NCBI GenBank assembly: GCA_964504665.1
Contig: CAZDEH010000005.1
Location: 1-60,302 of the forward strand
DNA from: STC-54 sp964504665
GTDB lineage: Bacteria; Patescibacteriota; Microgenomatia; Daviesbacterales; UBA10151
Reading direction: 5' to 3'
DNA length: 60,302 nucleotides
The notes beneath the pieces are model-generated. The model did not search any database, was not told the DNA's origin, and saw only the letters and a list, made by a program, of their open reading frames with translations. The stretch's first letter is position 1, and every line of letters starts with the position of its first letter. Positions 1 through 6,583 of this stretch are shown here, one piece after another. A program made the position numbers and the translations under genes.

Positions 1-54
1 ATTTCCCGTGATTCAATGATTCAATTTCATTCGGATTTTTGATGAGTCATATCG
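1..54. repeat. Left copy of 54-nt terminal inverted repeat
   Basis: Bases 1-54 are the exact reverse complement of 60249-60302; identity stops sharply at base 55. It contains the doubled word GATTCAAT. Because it lies flush with both ends of the scaffold, an assembly-graph artefact (a shared k-mer node entered from both strands) is the most likely explanation. Confidence 0.95.
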
Positions 55-160
55 GGGTATTGCACCAGATATTGCTTTTGATATAATTCTTGCAACAGCA
101 ATTCCGAGCTCTTTAGCACTTTTTTATTTTTTGTTTAAAAAACGATTCCGTTTACCCTAG
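20..160 (+). CDS. C-terminal end of an unidentified membrane protein (partial)
   Basis: An open frame without a start codon runs from the left edge to a TAG at 158-160. The last 35 residues contain one hydrophobic helix (motif ATAIPSSLALFYFLF) followed by a basic tail KKRFRLP, the usual inside-positive end of a membrane protein. A TGA at 17-19 closes the frame upstream, and bases 1-54 belong to the terminal repeat, so only the part after base 54 is trustworthy. No family is recognised. The call rests on composition alone. Confidence 0.3.
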   Translation, partial: FNFIRIFDESYRGIAPDIAFDIILATAIPSSLALFYFLFKKRFRLP

Positions 161-174
161 GATTTTATTTAGCT

Positions 175-193
175 TTCCACCTCCGAGGTGGAA
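175..193. repeat. REP-like palindrome
   Basis: Nine-base arms TTCCACCTC and GAGGTGGAA flank a single central C. It resembles the CACCCGAGGGGTGG palindromes at 4302-6360 in arm content and may be a diverged relative or an unrelated intergenic hairpin. Confidence 0.6.
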
Positions 194-313
194 GCATAAA
201 TTCTATTACATTATAATGACGATCGGCAATATTTTATAATATTTATTTAAGGAAAATTATTCAATCCCGGATTGGCAGGCTAGATAATAGCAATTTGATA
301 TCTTGACTAGGAC

Positions 314-329
314 GTACGTAATAACGTAC
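314..329. promoter_or_regulatory. Putative toxin-antitoxin operator (paired GTAC cores)
   Basis: GTACGT at 314-319 and ACGTAC at 324-329 form an inverted repeat with a 4-bp spacer, just upstream of the antitoxin ATG at 339. The two GTAC cores lie 12 bp apart centre to centre. YefM-type antitoxins are known to bind paired repeats with a TGTACA core at about this spacing, so this is a good candidate autoregulatory operator. Confidence 0.5.
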
Positions 330-338
330 AATCATTTC

Positions 339-656
339 ATGACTACAGTTTCTGTGACTACAGCCCGTGATAATTTATATGATTTAATAGAAGAAGTTGC
401 CAGGAGTGGTAAAAGCATTGGTATTACCAATAAAGGTGAAACAAAGGCAGTTTTAGTTAATCCTGATGAATTAGCTTCTTGGGAAGCCACTCTGGATGTA
501 ATGTCTGATCCAAATTTAGTCAAATCTATTAAAGAAAGTGAAAAAGATATAAAATCTGGAAGATATGTGACTTGGGATGAGCTAAAAAAGGAGCTTAGTT
601 TAGATGCATCAGATAAGATTCACAAGGCGCGCCGAAAAGGACTTAAGAAAACTTAA
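339..656 (+). CDS. Type II antitoxin, Phd/YefM family
   Basis: A 105-residue antitoxin expected to neutralise the RelE-like toxin encoded next and to repress the pair. The N-terminal 50 residues have the Phd/YefM fold signature: MTTVSVTTARDNL at the start, then IEEVARSGKSIGITNKGE and a DELASW stretch. The rest, predicted disordered and charged, should thread over the toxin. The start at 339 fits the family; an in-frame ATG at 303 would add 12 residues that do not. The 3' end overlaps the toxin gene by 53 bases, longer than usual, so the last residues KARRKGLKKT may be a by-product of the overlap. A paired GTAC operator lies 10 bp upstream. Confidence 0.85.
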   Translation: MTTVSVTTARDNLYDLIEEVARSGKSIGITNKGETKAVLVNPDELASWEATLDVMSDPNLVKSIKESEKDIKSGRYVTWDELKKELSLDASDKIHKARRKGLKKT

Positions 657-858
657 TAAAATTTATTTACCTAAGGTTAGTAAGTCTTTTGAGGCTTTAC
701 AATTAAATCCCCTTCTGGGTCAAAAAATGAGCGGAGAATTTGATGGATCATATCGAATTAAAATTCCTCCGATCAGGATTATCTATTTTCCAGATTTTAA
801 AAATAAAGTTATATGGATTGAGGCGATTGGACAAAGACAAGGAATTTATAAAAATTGA
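604..858 (+). CDS. Type II toxin, RelE/ParE family
   Basis: An 84-residue RelE/ParE-superfamily toxin. Seen in sequence: FTRRAEKDLRKLNK near the N-terminus (the helical hairpin), a compact DGSYRIKIPPIRIIYF strand pair with the conserved YRI-x(3)-RIIY pattern, and a C-terminal IEAIGQRQGIYKN that carries the usual basic or tyrosine catalytic end. Members of this family either cut mRNA in the ribosome A site or block gyrase; the sequence alone does not settle which. It overlaps the antitoxin gene in a different frame, the normal antitoxin-then-toxin order, implying translational coupling. Confidence 0.85.
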   Translation: MHQIRFTRRAEKDLRKLNKIYLPKVSKSFEALQLNPLLGQKMSGEFDGSYRIKIPPIRIIYFPDFKNKVIWIEAIGQRQGIYKN

Positions 859-916
859 TATTACTCAAAAAATAATAGAAACTTCAGGCTTTACAGGCAG
901 AGTAGAACACTAAATC

Positions 917-1381
917 TTATTTAACTGCAGTGTAAATAAAATAAAAAAAGGGTATAAGTATTAGAGATTCAGCAATTATAATCCATAGAACATGCCTTGA
1001 TTTATCAGAGTTTATTTTTCTAAATAATATAAACAATAACATATAAAATAAATAGCCTGAAAGAGATGCAAAACCTATTAAAATAAGAACTAAAGATAAA
1101 TGGTTATTTAATAAGGAAGTCAATAAAGAAAAACTACTAAATTTAATAAATATAAATAAAGAAATAGCTATTATTATAAATCCCCAAAAAACAGCTCCAC
1201 TTCCTGATCTAGTACCAAAAAATGGTGTCTTAAAAAAGGGATCGATATACCACTTTTTGCAGATTGCCGCGATAGCATAAGTAACTAAAAAAGAACATAT
1301 TGCTAAAATTGCTAGAGCAAAAATTTGATCTTTAGAAACTTCATATAGAAGTAATTGGAGAGGGAATTCTAAAGCTGTCAT
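917..1381 (-). CDS. Unidentified four-helix membrane protein
   Basis: A 154-residue protein with four predicted membrane helices: about residues 18-38, 60-80, 92-115 and 130-150. A soluble stretch WYIDPFFKTPFFGTRSGSG lies between helices one and two. No family is recognised. It follows another small membrane protein gene (1387-1764) by five bases, so the two are probably co-transcribed and may form one complex. Codon use and AT content match the neighbours. Confidence 0.6.
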   Translation of the reverse strand: MTALEFPLQLLLYEVSKDQIFALAILAICSFLVTYAIAAICKKWYIDPFFKTPFFGTRSGSGAVFWGFIIIAISLFIFIKFSSFSLLTSLLNNHLSLVLILIGFASLSGYLFYMLLFILFRKINSDKSRHVLWIIIAESLILIPFFYFIYTAVK

Positions 1382-1386
1382 TTGTA

Positions 1387-1764
1387 CTATATTTTAGTAA
1401 TACCAGCAATAATAGATAAAACATATAAAATCACAAGAGTAATATAAATTACAACTATAATCCAAGCATATTTATTAGCCTGTTTTGCTTTATTAGGAAA
1501 TATCTTCTTTAAGCCATAGTAATAAAAGCCCCCTGAAATTACCGGATTAAATAATTCTGTGATGATTACCGTCATTTTTTCATTGCTAGTTAATGAACTA
1601 TTATTAGTTGAAGTCGAAGTTAAATTAGATATTAGCTTATAAGTAAACCATAAACTCAATCCGCTGACTATAGGAATTACTGCCCTAAATAATTCTCTAG
1701 CTAATAGGTTTGTTACAGCAGATAAAATATAGAAGGCTATAAAGAGATAGAAAACCATTTTCAT
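1387..1764 (-). CDS. Unidentified membrane protein
   Basis: A 125-residue protein, first of a two-gene minus-strand unit. Hydrophobic helices occur at about residues 3-22, 28-46, 72-90 and 98-122. A serine/threonine/asparagine-rich loop (SNLTSTSTNNSSLTSNEK) separates helices two and three. It starts ATG AAA ATG; either methionine could initiate. No motif gives a function. The pairing with the gene at 917-1381 is the only context. Confidence 0.6.
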   Translation of the reverse strand: MKMVFYLFIAFYILSAVTNLLARELFRAVIPIVSGLSLWFTYKLISNLTSTSTNNSSLTSNEKMTVIITELFNPVISGGFYYYGLKKIFPNKAKQANKYAWIIVVIYITLVILYVLSIIAGITKI

Positions 1765-1859
1765 ACTAATTTAAATATACAGCTTTTTTTTGGGAGAAGC
1801 AATGATTTTAGGTAGAAATTTCAGATTTTATTGGTAGTTTAGAACACTAAATAAATTAC

Positions 1860-2099
1860 CTACTCTGTTCTTGCTACTTTTAAACACTCCTGGTAAAGTT
1901 TGGTGAGAGCCTTAACAAGAGCATTTAGTTTATCATGATCAGCGACACTTCCTGTTAATATCCACCTTGCTCCTTCACTAAAAAGTTCTTCCGAAGATGA
2001 TTCTTTACCTTCTGGATGATCTTTTTCTTGCTGCTTTTGTTGGTTAAGGTACAAGCCTCGGCGGGACGCCTCTATTTCAGCTCTCCTGTCTGGGTTCAT
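1860..2099 (-). CDS. Small hydrophilic protein of unknown function
   Basis: A 79-residue acidic and basic protein. The first 40 residues are charged and probably disordered (EKDHPEGKESSSEELF). The second half is helical, with HDKLNALVKALTKLYQECLKVA predicting an amphipathic helix. It is divergent from tuf, with 215 bp between the starts. No family is recognised. It may be a helical adaptor, but there is no direct evidence. Confidence 0.5.
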   Translation of the reverse strand: MNPDRRAEIEASRRGLYLNQQKQQEKDHPEGKESSSEELFSEGARWILTGSVADHDKLNALVKALTKLYQECLKVARTE

Positions 2100-2242
2100 G
2101 ATAAGTTCAAAGTATACCAGAAAAGAAGGGGAAATTCTGTGAGGTCGGATACATTTTATTTTTTGTTACCCCGCCAAAATCTTTTAATAAATGTGATGAG
2201 AATTAGTTTCCCAACTTCGAGATAGAAATTAATAATGTGGTA

Positions 2243-2271
2243 TTGCATTTTTAAATAAGTTTTGGTAAACT
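2243..2271 (+). promoter_or_regulatory. Promoter of tuf
   Basis: A -35 box TTGCAT (2243-2248), a 17-bp spacer and a -10 box TAAACT (2266-2271) give a vegetative sigma-70 type promoter. Between it and the ATG at 2315 lie two small hairpins, TGGTAA/TTACCA (2263-2280) and CCAGC/GCTGG (2279-2296). They overlap and could be alternative structures. Confidence 0.6.
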
Positions 2272-2314
2272 AACTTACCAGCTTCAGTTGAGCTGGATTT
2301 TTAGAGGATTATAT

Positions 2315-3499
2315 ATGGCAGACCAGAAAAAATTTGATAGATCAAAACCACACGTAAATATTGGTACTATTGGTCATGTTGACCATGGTAAAACGACTTT
2401 AACCGCAGCTATTACCAAAGTTTTAGCTTCTAAAGGTTTAGCTGAAGCCCGTTCCATAGATCAAATTGATGCTGCACCTGAGGAAAAAGCCCGCGGTATT
2501 ACAATTAATATTTCCCACCAGGAATATGAAACAGAGAAAAGGCATTACGCCCACATCGATATGCCGGGTCATGCTGACTATATTAAAAACATGATTACCG
2601 GCGCAGCCCAAACAGACGGGGCAATTTTAGTAGTTTCTGCTCCTGATGGTCCGATGCCACAAACCAGAGAACATATTTTACTTGCAAGACAGGTAGGAGT
2701 TCCGGCTATTGTGGTTTATCTGAATAAGTGCGATATGGTTGATGACGCTGAGCTTTTAGACCTAGTTGAAGAAGAGATTAGAGATTTACTGAAAAAATAT
2801 GAATATGATCCTAAATCACCAATTATTAGAGGCAGTGCTAAAAAAGCCTTAGAAGGCGATCCTGAAGCAATTAAATCTATTGAAGCTCTTATGGATGCAG
2901 TAGATGAATGGATTCCAACTCCAGTTAGAGATACAGATAAACCATTTTTGATGGCTGTGGAAGATGTTTTCTCTATTAAAGGGCGTGGAACCGTAGTTAC
3001 CGGTAGAATTGAAAGAGGGAAGATTAAAGTTAATGAAGAAATTGAAATTGTCGGAATTAGACCAACTAAGAAAAGTATTGTAACTGGAATAGAAATGTTT
3101 CACAAAATGCTTGATGATGGTCAGGCTGGGGATAATGCCGGAATATTACTCCGCGGTATTGAAAAAGATGATGTAGAACGCGGCCAAGTTTTAGCAAAAA
3201 CTGGTTCAATTACTCCACATGCTGAGTTTGAAGCAGAAGTTTATGTTTTAAGTAAAGAAGAAGGTGGAAGACACACTCCATTTTTTAAGGGTTATAGACC
3301 ACAATTTTATGTCAGAACCACTGATGTGACCGGTGAAGTGATTTTACCAGAAGGAGTAGAGATGGTGATGCCGGGAGATACTACAAAAATAAACGCTAAA
3401 CTTATTACCCCTGTTGCTATGGAAGAAGGACTCCGTTTTGCTATCCGTGAAGGTGGTAAAACAGTGGGAGCAGGAGTTATTACTAAGATCATTAAATAA
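2315..3499 (+). CDS. tuf: Elongation factor Tu
   Basis: GTPase that delivers aminoacyl-tRNA to the ribosomal A site in the cytoplasm. At 394 residues it has the normal length. The P-loop GHVDHGKT is at residues 20-27, followed by switch I (EEKARGITIN), switch II DMPGHADY and the guanine-specificity motif NKCD. Domains 2 and 3 follow, ending in the usual AIREGGKTVGAGVITKI. An in-frame ATG at 2288 would add nine residues unlike any EF-Tu, so the start is set at 2315, preceded by GAGGATTATAT. It is the first gene of the ribosomal cluster, with its own promoter and a strong terminator after it. Confidence 0.98.
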   Translation: MADQKKFDRSKPHVNIGTIGHVDHGKTTLTAAITKVLASKGLAEARSIDQIDAAPEEKARGITINISHQEYETEKRHYAHIDMPGHADYIKNMITGAAQTDGAILVVSAPDGPMPQTREHILLARQVGVPAIVVYLNKCDMVDDAELLDLVEEEIRDLLKKYEYDPKSPIIRGSAKKALEGDPEAIKSIEALMDAVDEWIPTPVRDTDKPFLMAVEDVFSIKGRGTVVTGRIERGKIKVNEEIEIVGIRPTKKSIVTGIEMFHKMLDDGQAGDNAGILLRGIEKDDVERGQVLAKTGSITPHAEFEAEVYVLSKEEGGRHTPFFKGYRPQFYVRTTDVTGEVILPEGVEMVMPGDTTKINAKLITPVAMEEGLRFAIREGGKTVGAGVITKIIK

Positions 3500-3526
3500 T
3501 GATTCTTGTAAGAAAAGAAAAAATAG

Positions 3527-3548
3527 GGGGCTAAAAAGCCCCTTTTTT
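3527..3548 (+). terminator. Rho-independent terminator after tuf
   Basis: Stem GGGGCT/AGCCCC with loop AAAA (3527-3542), followed by six T residues (3543-3548). It lies 28 bases beyond the tuf stop codon and separates tuf transcription from the rpsJ leader. Confidence 0.9.
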
Positions 3549-3590
3549 GTTTCTAGGTAGAAATGTGTTAAAATATTATTGCACTTTAAC

Positions 3591-3662
3591 AGGAGGAGGT
3601 AGTGATGGACGATCTGGCTGCGAAGATTAAATAGCAGCTAAAAGATAAGTCCAGATCTGTCC
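3591..3662 (+). promoter_or_regulatory. Structured rpsJ leader with mini-ORF (candidate ribosomal-protein autoregulator)
   Basis: A near-perfect ribosome-binding site AGGAGGAGG (3591-3599) precedes a nine-codon ORF MDDLAAKIK (3605-3634). The ORF overlaps a nested hairpin. The outer stem GGACGATCTGG (3607-3617) pairs with CCAGATCTGTCC (3651-3662) with one bulged base. The inner stem CTGC (3618-3621) pairs with GCAG (3634-3637). rpsJ itself (ATG 3672) has no visible Shine-Dalgarno, so its translation may depend on the mini-ORF or on the fold. S10 leaders elsewhere are bound by L4; that this one is too is inference. Confidence 0.6.
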
Positions 3663-3671
3663 AAATTAATT

Positions 3672-3980
3672 ATGGCAAAAGGACGCATCAGAGTAAAACT
3701 GAAAAGTTACGATCATAGGGTACTTGATAGTACTGTAGAGCAATTACTTGATACTGCTCTTAGAACCGGTGCTAAAATTGTTGGTCCCATACCTCTTCCT
3801 ACTAAAACTTCCAGATTTACCATGCCCCGTTCCCCTTTCACAGATAAAGATTCCCAGGAAGCTTTCGAAATTAAAATTCATAAAAGACTGATAGAAATAG
3901 TAGAACCGACAGATAAGACCATAGACTCTCTGATGCATTTAGAACTACCTGCAGGAGTTGACATAGAAGTCAAGATGTAA
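3672..3980 (+). CDS. rpsJ: 30S ribosomal protein S10
   Basis: A 102-residue S10, the small-subunit head protein that also serves as NusE in antitermination. The sequence opens with RIRVKLKSYDHRVLD and has the exposed loop IVGPIPLPTKTSRFTMPRSPF with the tRNA-site contact region. It ends with LELPAGVDIEVKM. Length is normal. The gene lies behind a folded leader and is cut off from rplC by a 2.6-kb island; normally the two are adjacent. Confidence 0.97.
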   Translation: MAKGRIRVKLKSYDHRVLDSTVEQLLDTALRTGAKIVGPIPLPTKTSRFTMPRSPFTDKDSQEAFEIKIHKRLIEIVEPTDKTIDSLMHLELPAGVDIEVKM

Positions 3981-3993
3981 TACACCTAAAGTA

Positions 3994-4275
3994 ATGGGCA
4001 ATAGAGCTGAAAGCCCCCTTTTTATCATTTCTGATTCCAGATTAAGACAGCAAGAGATGGTTGAATTTGCAACTAGCATGACTTCCAGTTTTGGGTTGGT
4101 TTCAATCAAAGATGCAGAAAAACAAATTGCAGAATGGTATTTTAGAAGGCATGTACCCATCCCACTGTTAACCGAATTAACAGGTCTATATATCAGACCA
4201 TTCTGGAGAGATGGTAACGTTACTCCCTCTTTAAAACCTACACTTCCGAGAGGGTATTATTCGCATCATTATTAG
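3994..4275 (+). CDS. Orphan protein of unknown function in the rpsJ-rplC island
   Basis: A 93-residue open frame starting 13 bases after rpsJ in the same direction. The middle (RQQEMVEFATSMTSSFGLVSIKDAEKQIAEWYFRRHV) is predicted helical; the end is proline- and aromatic-rich. No family is recognised. It ends just before a REP-like palindrome. It could be a real lineage-specific protein or a chance frame. Confidence 0.45.
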   Translation: MGNRAESPLFIISDSRLRQQEMVEFATSMTSSFGLVSIKDAEKQIAEWYFRRHVPIPLLTELTGLYIRPFWRDGNVTPSLKPTLPRGYYSHHY

Positions 4276-4301
4276 AAGTCTCATCTGCGATGAAATAAAA
4301 C

Positions 4302-4316
4302 CCACTCGAGGGGTGG
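4302..4316. repeat. REP-like palindrome, copy 1
   Basis: CCACTC-GAG-GGGTGG forms a 6-bp stem with one G-T pair. The downstream flank GGTGGAATAG is shared with the copy at 6344-6360. It borders the transposase remnant on its downstream side. Confidence 0.7.
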
Positions 4317-4329
4317 AATAGATTGGCAC

Positions 4330-5004
4330 CTATTCTTCTATAATTAAATGCTTGATCTTATCTAGTTCCTGAGAATAAGATATTTGGTCAAAAACAAAAT
4401 TTTTGTAATCATTTACAGAGTGAAATTGTTTAGTTATTATTTCCTTTTGGCAGAATGCTTCTTCTGATTCTAAATATTCTTTTAATGAGGACCAGGGGTA
4501 AGATTCAAGTCCCTTTTCTTTAATAATATATGATGTAACTGGATTCAGGTGAATATATCTGGATAAATGGATCAACTGTTCATTAGACTCAATATAAACA
4601 GACTTGAATGGTCCTTGAATCAGAGAACCGTTTCAGTCATGTTTTGTATTGAAATATTTAGTGTAACTGTTTGTAAAATTGGCTATAAAAGTTGATATGC
4701 CATTATCACTTAATTGTTTTATTAAGAAATGAAAATGATTAGGCATTAAACAAAAACTGACAATATCAACAAGTTTATTTCCAGGTTTAACAATCTGGGT
4801 AAGAATTTTTTCTTGATTTTGTGGAGTTTGGACAAGAAATTTAGAGAACTTTATAGCAAGGTTTCTATATTGGTAGTACTTTAAGGTACCTAGGGCACGT
4901 TTGTATTCTCTCTTGTCAGTAAAAATATCTCTTTTTTCTACACCTCTATTAAATATATGGTAGAATTGGTCGTTTGCTAGTATTGTTTTTCTTAATGTTG
5001 CCAC
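4330..5004 (-). pseudogene. REP-associated tyrosine transposase (IS200-like Y1 family), interrupted by TGA
   Basis: Residues 1-123 carry the Y1 HUH transposase signature: FNRGVEKRDIF near the start, the metal-binding motif PNHFHFLI, and the region of the catalytic tyrosine in SYTKYFNTKH. A TGA at 4633-4635 then closes the frame. The same frame continues with NGSLIQGPFKSVYIES and LSRYIHLNPV, a typical C-terminal half of the family. The stop lies where an arginine (CGA) would be expected, so a single C-to-T change killed the gene. These proteins mobilise REP palindromes. Four such palindromes surround this copy (4302, 5049, 5935, 6344), which supports a former REP/RAYT unit. Confidence 0.88.
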
Positions 5005-5048
5005 GATAATTATATGTAATCATATCAAATGAAGGGTGTCAAGCTAAA

Positions 5049-5078
5049 CCACCCGAGGGGTGGGCTACCCTATACTCG
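5049..5078. repeat. REP-like element, copy 2
   Basis: Hairpin CCACCC-GAG-GGGTGG plus a conserved 15-base tail (GCTACCCTATACTCG). It matches the copy at 5935-5964 in 29 of 30 bases. It sits 45 bp upstream of the transposase start. Confidence 0.85.
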
Positions 5079-5093
5079 ATTTAATACTAGTAC

Positions 5094-5122
5094 TTGACAG
5101 CAAATATTATTAGAGTTAAATA
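5094..5122 (+). promoter_or_regulatory. Putative promoter
   Basis: TTGACA (5094-5099), 17 bp, TAAATA (5117-5122); an overlapping TATAAT occurs at 5121-5126. It would start transcription just before the small membrane protein at 5133. Confidence 0.45.
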
Positions 5123-5132
5123 TAATATATAG

Positions 5133-5306
5133 GTGAAAAAATCTGCTCAACAAGGAATTACAGCAATTTATTTTATTTTACTGCTAACAGTTCTTTGTTT
5201 ACTTGCTTTCTTTGTGCTTACCCAGTTTATGCCTTTTAGCGGCGAACTAAATGCTCTACTTTTTCCCAAACAAGAATCTAAAGCTGTTGACTGGGCTTTG
5301 TGGTAA
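5133..5306 (+). CDS. Small single-helix membrane protein
   Basis: A GTG-initiated frame of 57 residues. A short basic N-terminus (VKKSAQQG) is followed by one long hydrophobic helix (ITAIYFILLLTVLCLLAFFV) and a short polar tail ending KAVDWALW. The layout resembles the N-terminal anchor of a pilin or a small secreted or anchored peptide. No cleavage motif or family can be named. A plausible promoter lies directly upstream. The frame is short and unnamed, so it could be spurious. Confidence 0.4.
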   Translation: MKKSAQQGITAIYFILLLTVLCLLAFFVLTQFMPFSGELNALLFPKQESKAVDWALW

Positions 5307-5384
5307 TCTTCCCTGTGTTGATGTAACAAAAGACTTAATCTGATCAAAATCTCTTTCCTAAAAACTCCCAACATATCATGGTTC

Positions 5385-5412
5385 TTGACTTCCTGAAAAG
5401 ATATCTTATAAT
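5385..5412 (+). promoter_or_regulatory. Putative promoter of the REC-like gene
   Basis: TTGACT (5385-5390), 16 bp, TATAAT (5407-5412), about 20 bases before the ATG at 5432. Confidence 0.5.
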
Positions 5413-5431
5413 TAACGAAAGTTTTTGATTT

Positions 5432-5923
5432 ATGGAAAGATCTACTCTCAGTATGTTAATTGTTGATGAGGATGACCACTGGATTAAAGCTGTTCATAGC
5501 GTGGCTGAGTCTCTTAATTTTGACCCAATAGATATTGCACATTCTCAAGAAGAAGCTTTAGCAAGCGATGTTTATGAGTTATTCTTTGGAGGAGCTTTAG
5601 CATCCCGCGTTTTTTATGATTTAAGTATTGTAGGAGTGTCTGTTGGTAGAGAAATTTTAATATGTGCCCGCGCGTTAAGATTGGCCACTATAGATTGGCG
5701 TTATCGTTTGGGTATTGGGCAAAAAGGTGTAGGAGCTATTGTTGCTGCTTCGGCTACAGGTAAACCTGAAATAGCTCGTGAGGCTTTAAGACCTGTTAAT
5801 GGTGGGTCCATTGCTGATGATATTATTATGAAAAGCTTACAGCCTGAAAAGTTAGCTCCTTATTTTAGAGATTATAAAGCATTTTTACTGGAAGAAAAAC
5901 AAAGAGCTGGAATTGAAAGCTAA
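5432..5923 (+). CDS. Receiver-like protein lacking a clear phospho-acceptor
   Basis: A 163-residue protein. Residues 8-16 (MLIVDEDDHWI) look like the first strand and acidic pocket of a response-regulator receiver domain, and the following AVHSVAESLNF and AHSQEEALA helices fit that fold. The expected DLxLPD-type phospho-acceptor strand is not visible, and later parts (IGQKGVGAIVAASATGKPEIA) do not match a standard output domain. It may be a pseudo-receiver, or an unrelated alpha/beta protein. It has its own promoter and lies inside the REP island between rpsJ and rplC, so it is probably an insertion guest. Confidence 0.5.
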   Translation: MERSTLSMLIVDEDDHWIKAVHSVAESLNFDPIDIAHSQEEALASDVYELFFGGALASRVFYDLSIVGVSVGREILICARALRLATIDWRYRLGIGQKGVGAIVAASATGKPEIAREALRPVNGGSIADDIIMKSLQPEKLAPYFRDYKAFLLEEKQRAGIES

Positions 5924-5933
5924 TAACTAAATT

Positions 5934-5964
5934 CCCACCCGAGGGGTGGGCTACCATATACTCG
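5934..5964. repeat. REP-like element, copy 3
   Basis: Seven-base arms CCCACCC/GGGTGGG around GAG, with the same tail as copy 2 (one mismatch). It lies 10 bases beyond the stop of the receiver-like gene. Confidence 0.85.
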
Positions 5965-6082
5965 TCGAGATTCCTCAGAATGACAGGATATTGACATTAG
6001 AATGAAGATGTAATATAAATTGAGCATGCCTGATAGATTACCTGCATACCCGAGAGATATCGAGAGACGTCCAGACATAGAT

Positions 6083-6102
6083 AGGGGAATTTCCCCTCTT
6101 TT
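6083..6102. terminator. Terminator-like hairpin
   Basis: Arms AGGGGAA/TTCCCCT with a one-base centre, followed by CTTTT. The T-tract is short, so activity is uncertain. Confidence 0.35.
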
Positions 6103-6114
6103 AGCCAAAGAGAA

Positions 6115-6333
6115 TTGACTAGGATTCAAAGATTATTCAGAGATGAGAGATTTCCAGAACGACCTCGCTTGTTTTTTACCGAAGAAGTCTTTAATCCTGC
6201 CTCAGATTGGGATAGATTTAGGAAAGAGGCTTTTCGAAGAATACCGGGTACGGTAAAAATTTGTACAAGTGATATTGAGGTTCAGCTTAGAGGTCAAGGA
6301 ACTTTAGACCCAATCGGTAATAATGAAGATTAG
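6115..6333 (+). CDS. Doubtful small protein of unknown function
   Basis: A TTG-initiated frame of 72 residues, arginine-rich in its first half (RLFRDERFPERPRLF), with no recognised motif. It is flanked by a terminator-like hairpin and a REP copy. Start codon and composition are both weak evidence, so it may be non-coding DNA of the island. Confidence 0.25.
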   Translation: MTRIQRLFRDERFPERPRLFFTEEVFNPASDWDRFRKEAFRRIPGTVKICTSDIEVQLRGQGTLDPIGNNED

Positions 6334-6343
6334 TTATGAAATA

Positions 6344-6360
6344 TCCGTCCGAAGGGTGGA
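6344..6360. repeat. REP-like palindrome, copy 4
   Basis: TCCGTCC-GAA-GGGTGGA pairs with two wobble pairs and shares the flank GGGTGGAATAG with copy 1. It marks the right side of the island. Confidence 0.6.
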
Positions 6361-6464
6361 ATAGTTAAAGGTTGCAATTTAGGTTCACTTCGTGCTAAAA
6401 TTCCTATATACCATGCGAATGGTTTTAACTTAACAAAACAAGAAATAATTTCAGTAGATCGCGC

Positions 6465-6496
6465 GTCCCCCTTCGCTATAGCTACGGAGGGACAAG
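6465..6496. repeat. Short palindromic element upstream of rplC
   Basis: Arms GTCCC and GGGAC enclose TTCGCTATAGCTACGG. Its right part, AGCTACGGAGGGACAAG (6480-6496), recurs with small changes at 7378-7393 at the end of rplC. Confidence 0.45.
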
Positions 6497-6544
6497 TCGG
6501 ATCAGACAGGTGATACGGCGATTTGATAAAAAAAGCGATATACT

Positions 6545-6568
6545 GGGTCGAAGTTTCGGCCCTTTTTT
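6545..6568 (+). terminator. Terminator or attenuator hairpin 16 bp before rplC
   Basis: Stem GGGTCGA/TCGGCCC with loop AGTT (6545-6562, one G-T pair), followed by six T residues (6563-6568). It stands between the island and the rplC start at 6584. It could end island transcripts or act as an attenuator of the main ribosomal operon. Confidence 0.65.
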
Positions 6569-6583
6569 GTGTTTTAAAAAACA

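Noticed and set aside
2849..3103. Antisense open frames across tuf, rpsJ, ppsA and other genes
   Set aside because: They mirror highly expressed genes, have poor starts and low-complexity composition, and match no family.
4330..5004. Recoding of TGA (as in Gracilibacteria/SR1), suggested by the in-frame TGA in the transposase
   Set aside because: Many intact genes end in TGA (toxin 856-858, rplD 8154-8156, rplF 14408-14410), and the expected residue at the internal TGA is arginine, not glycine.
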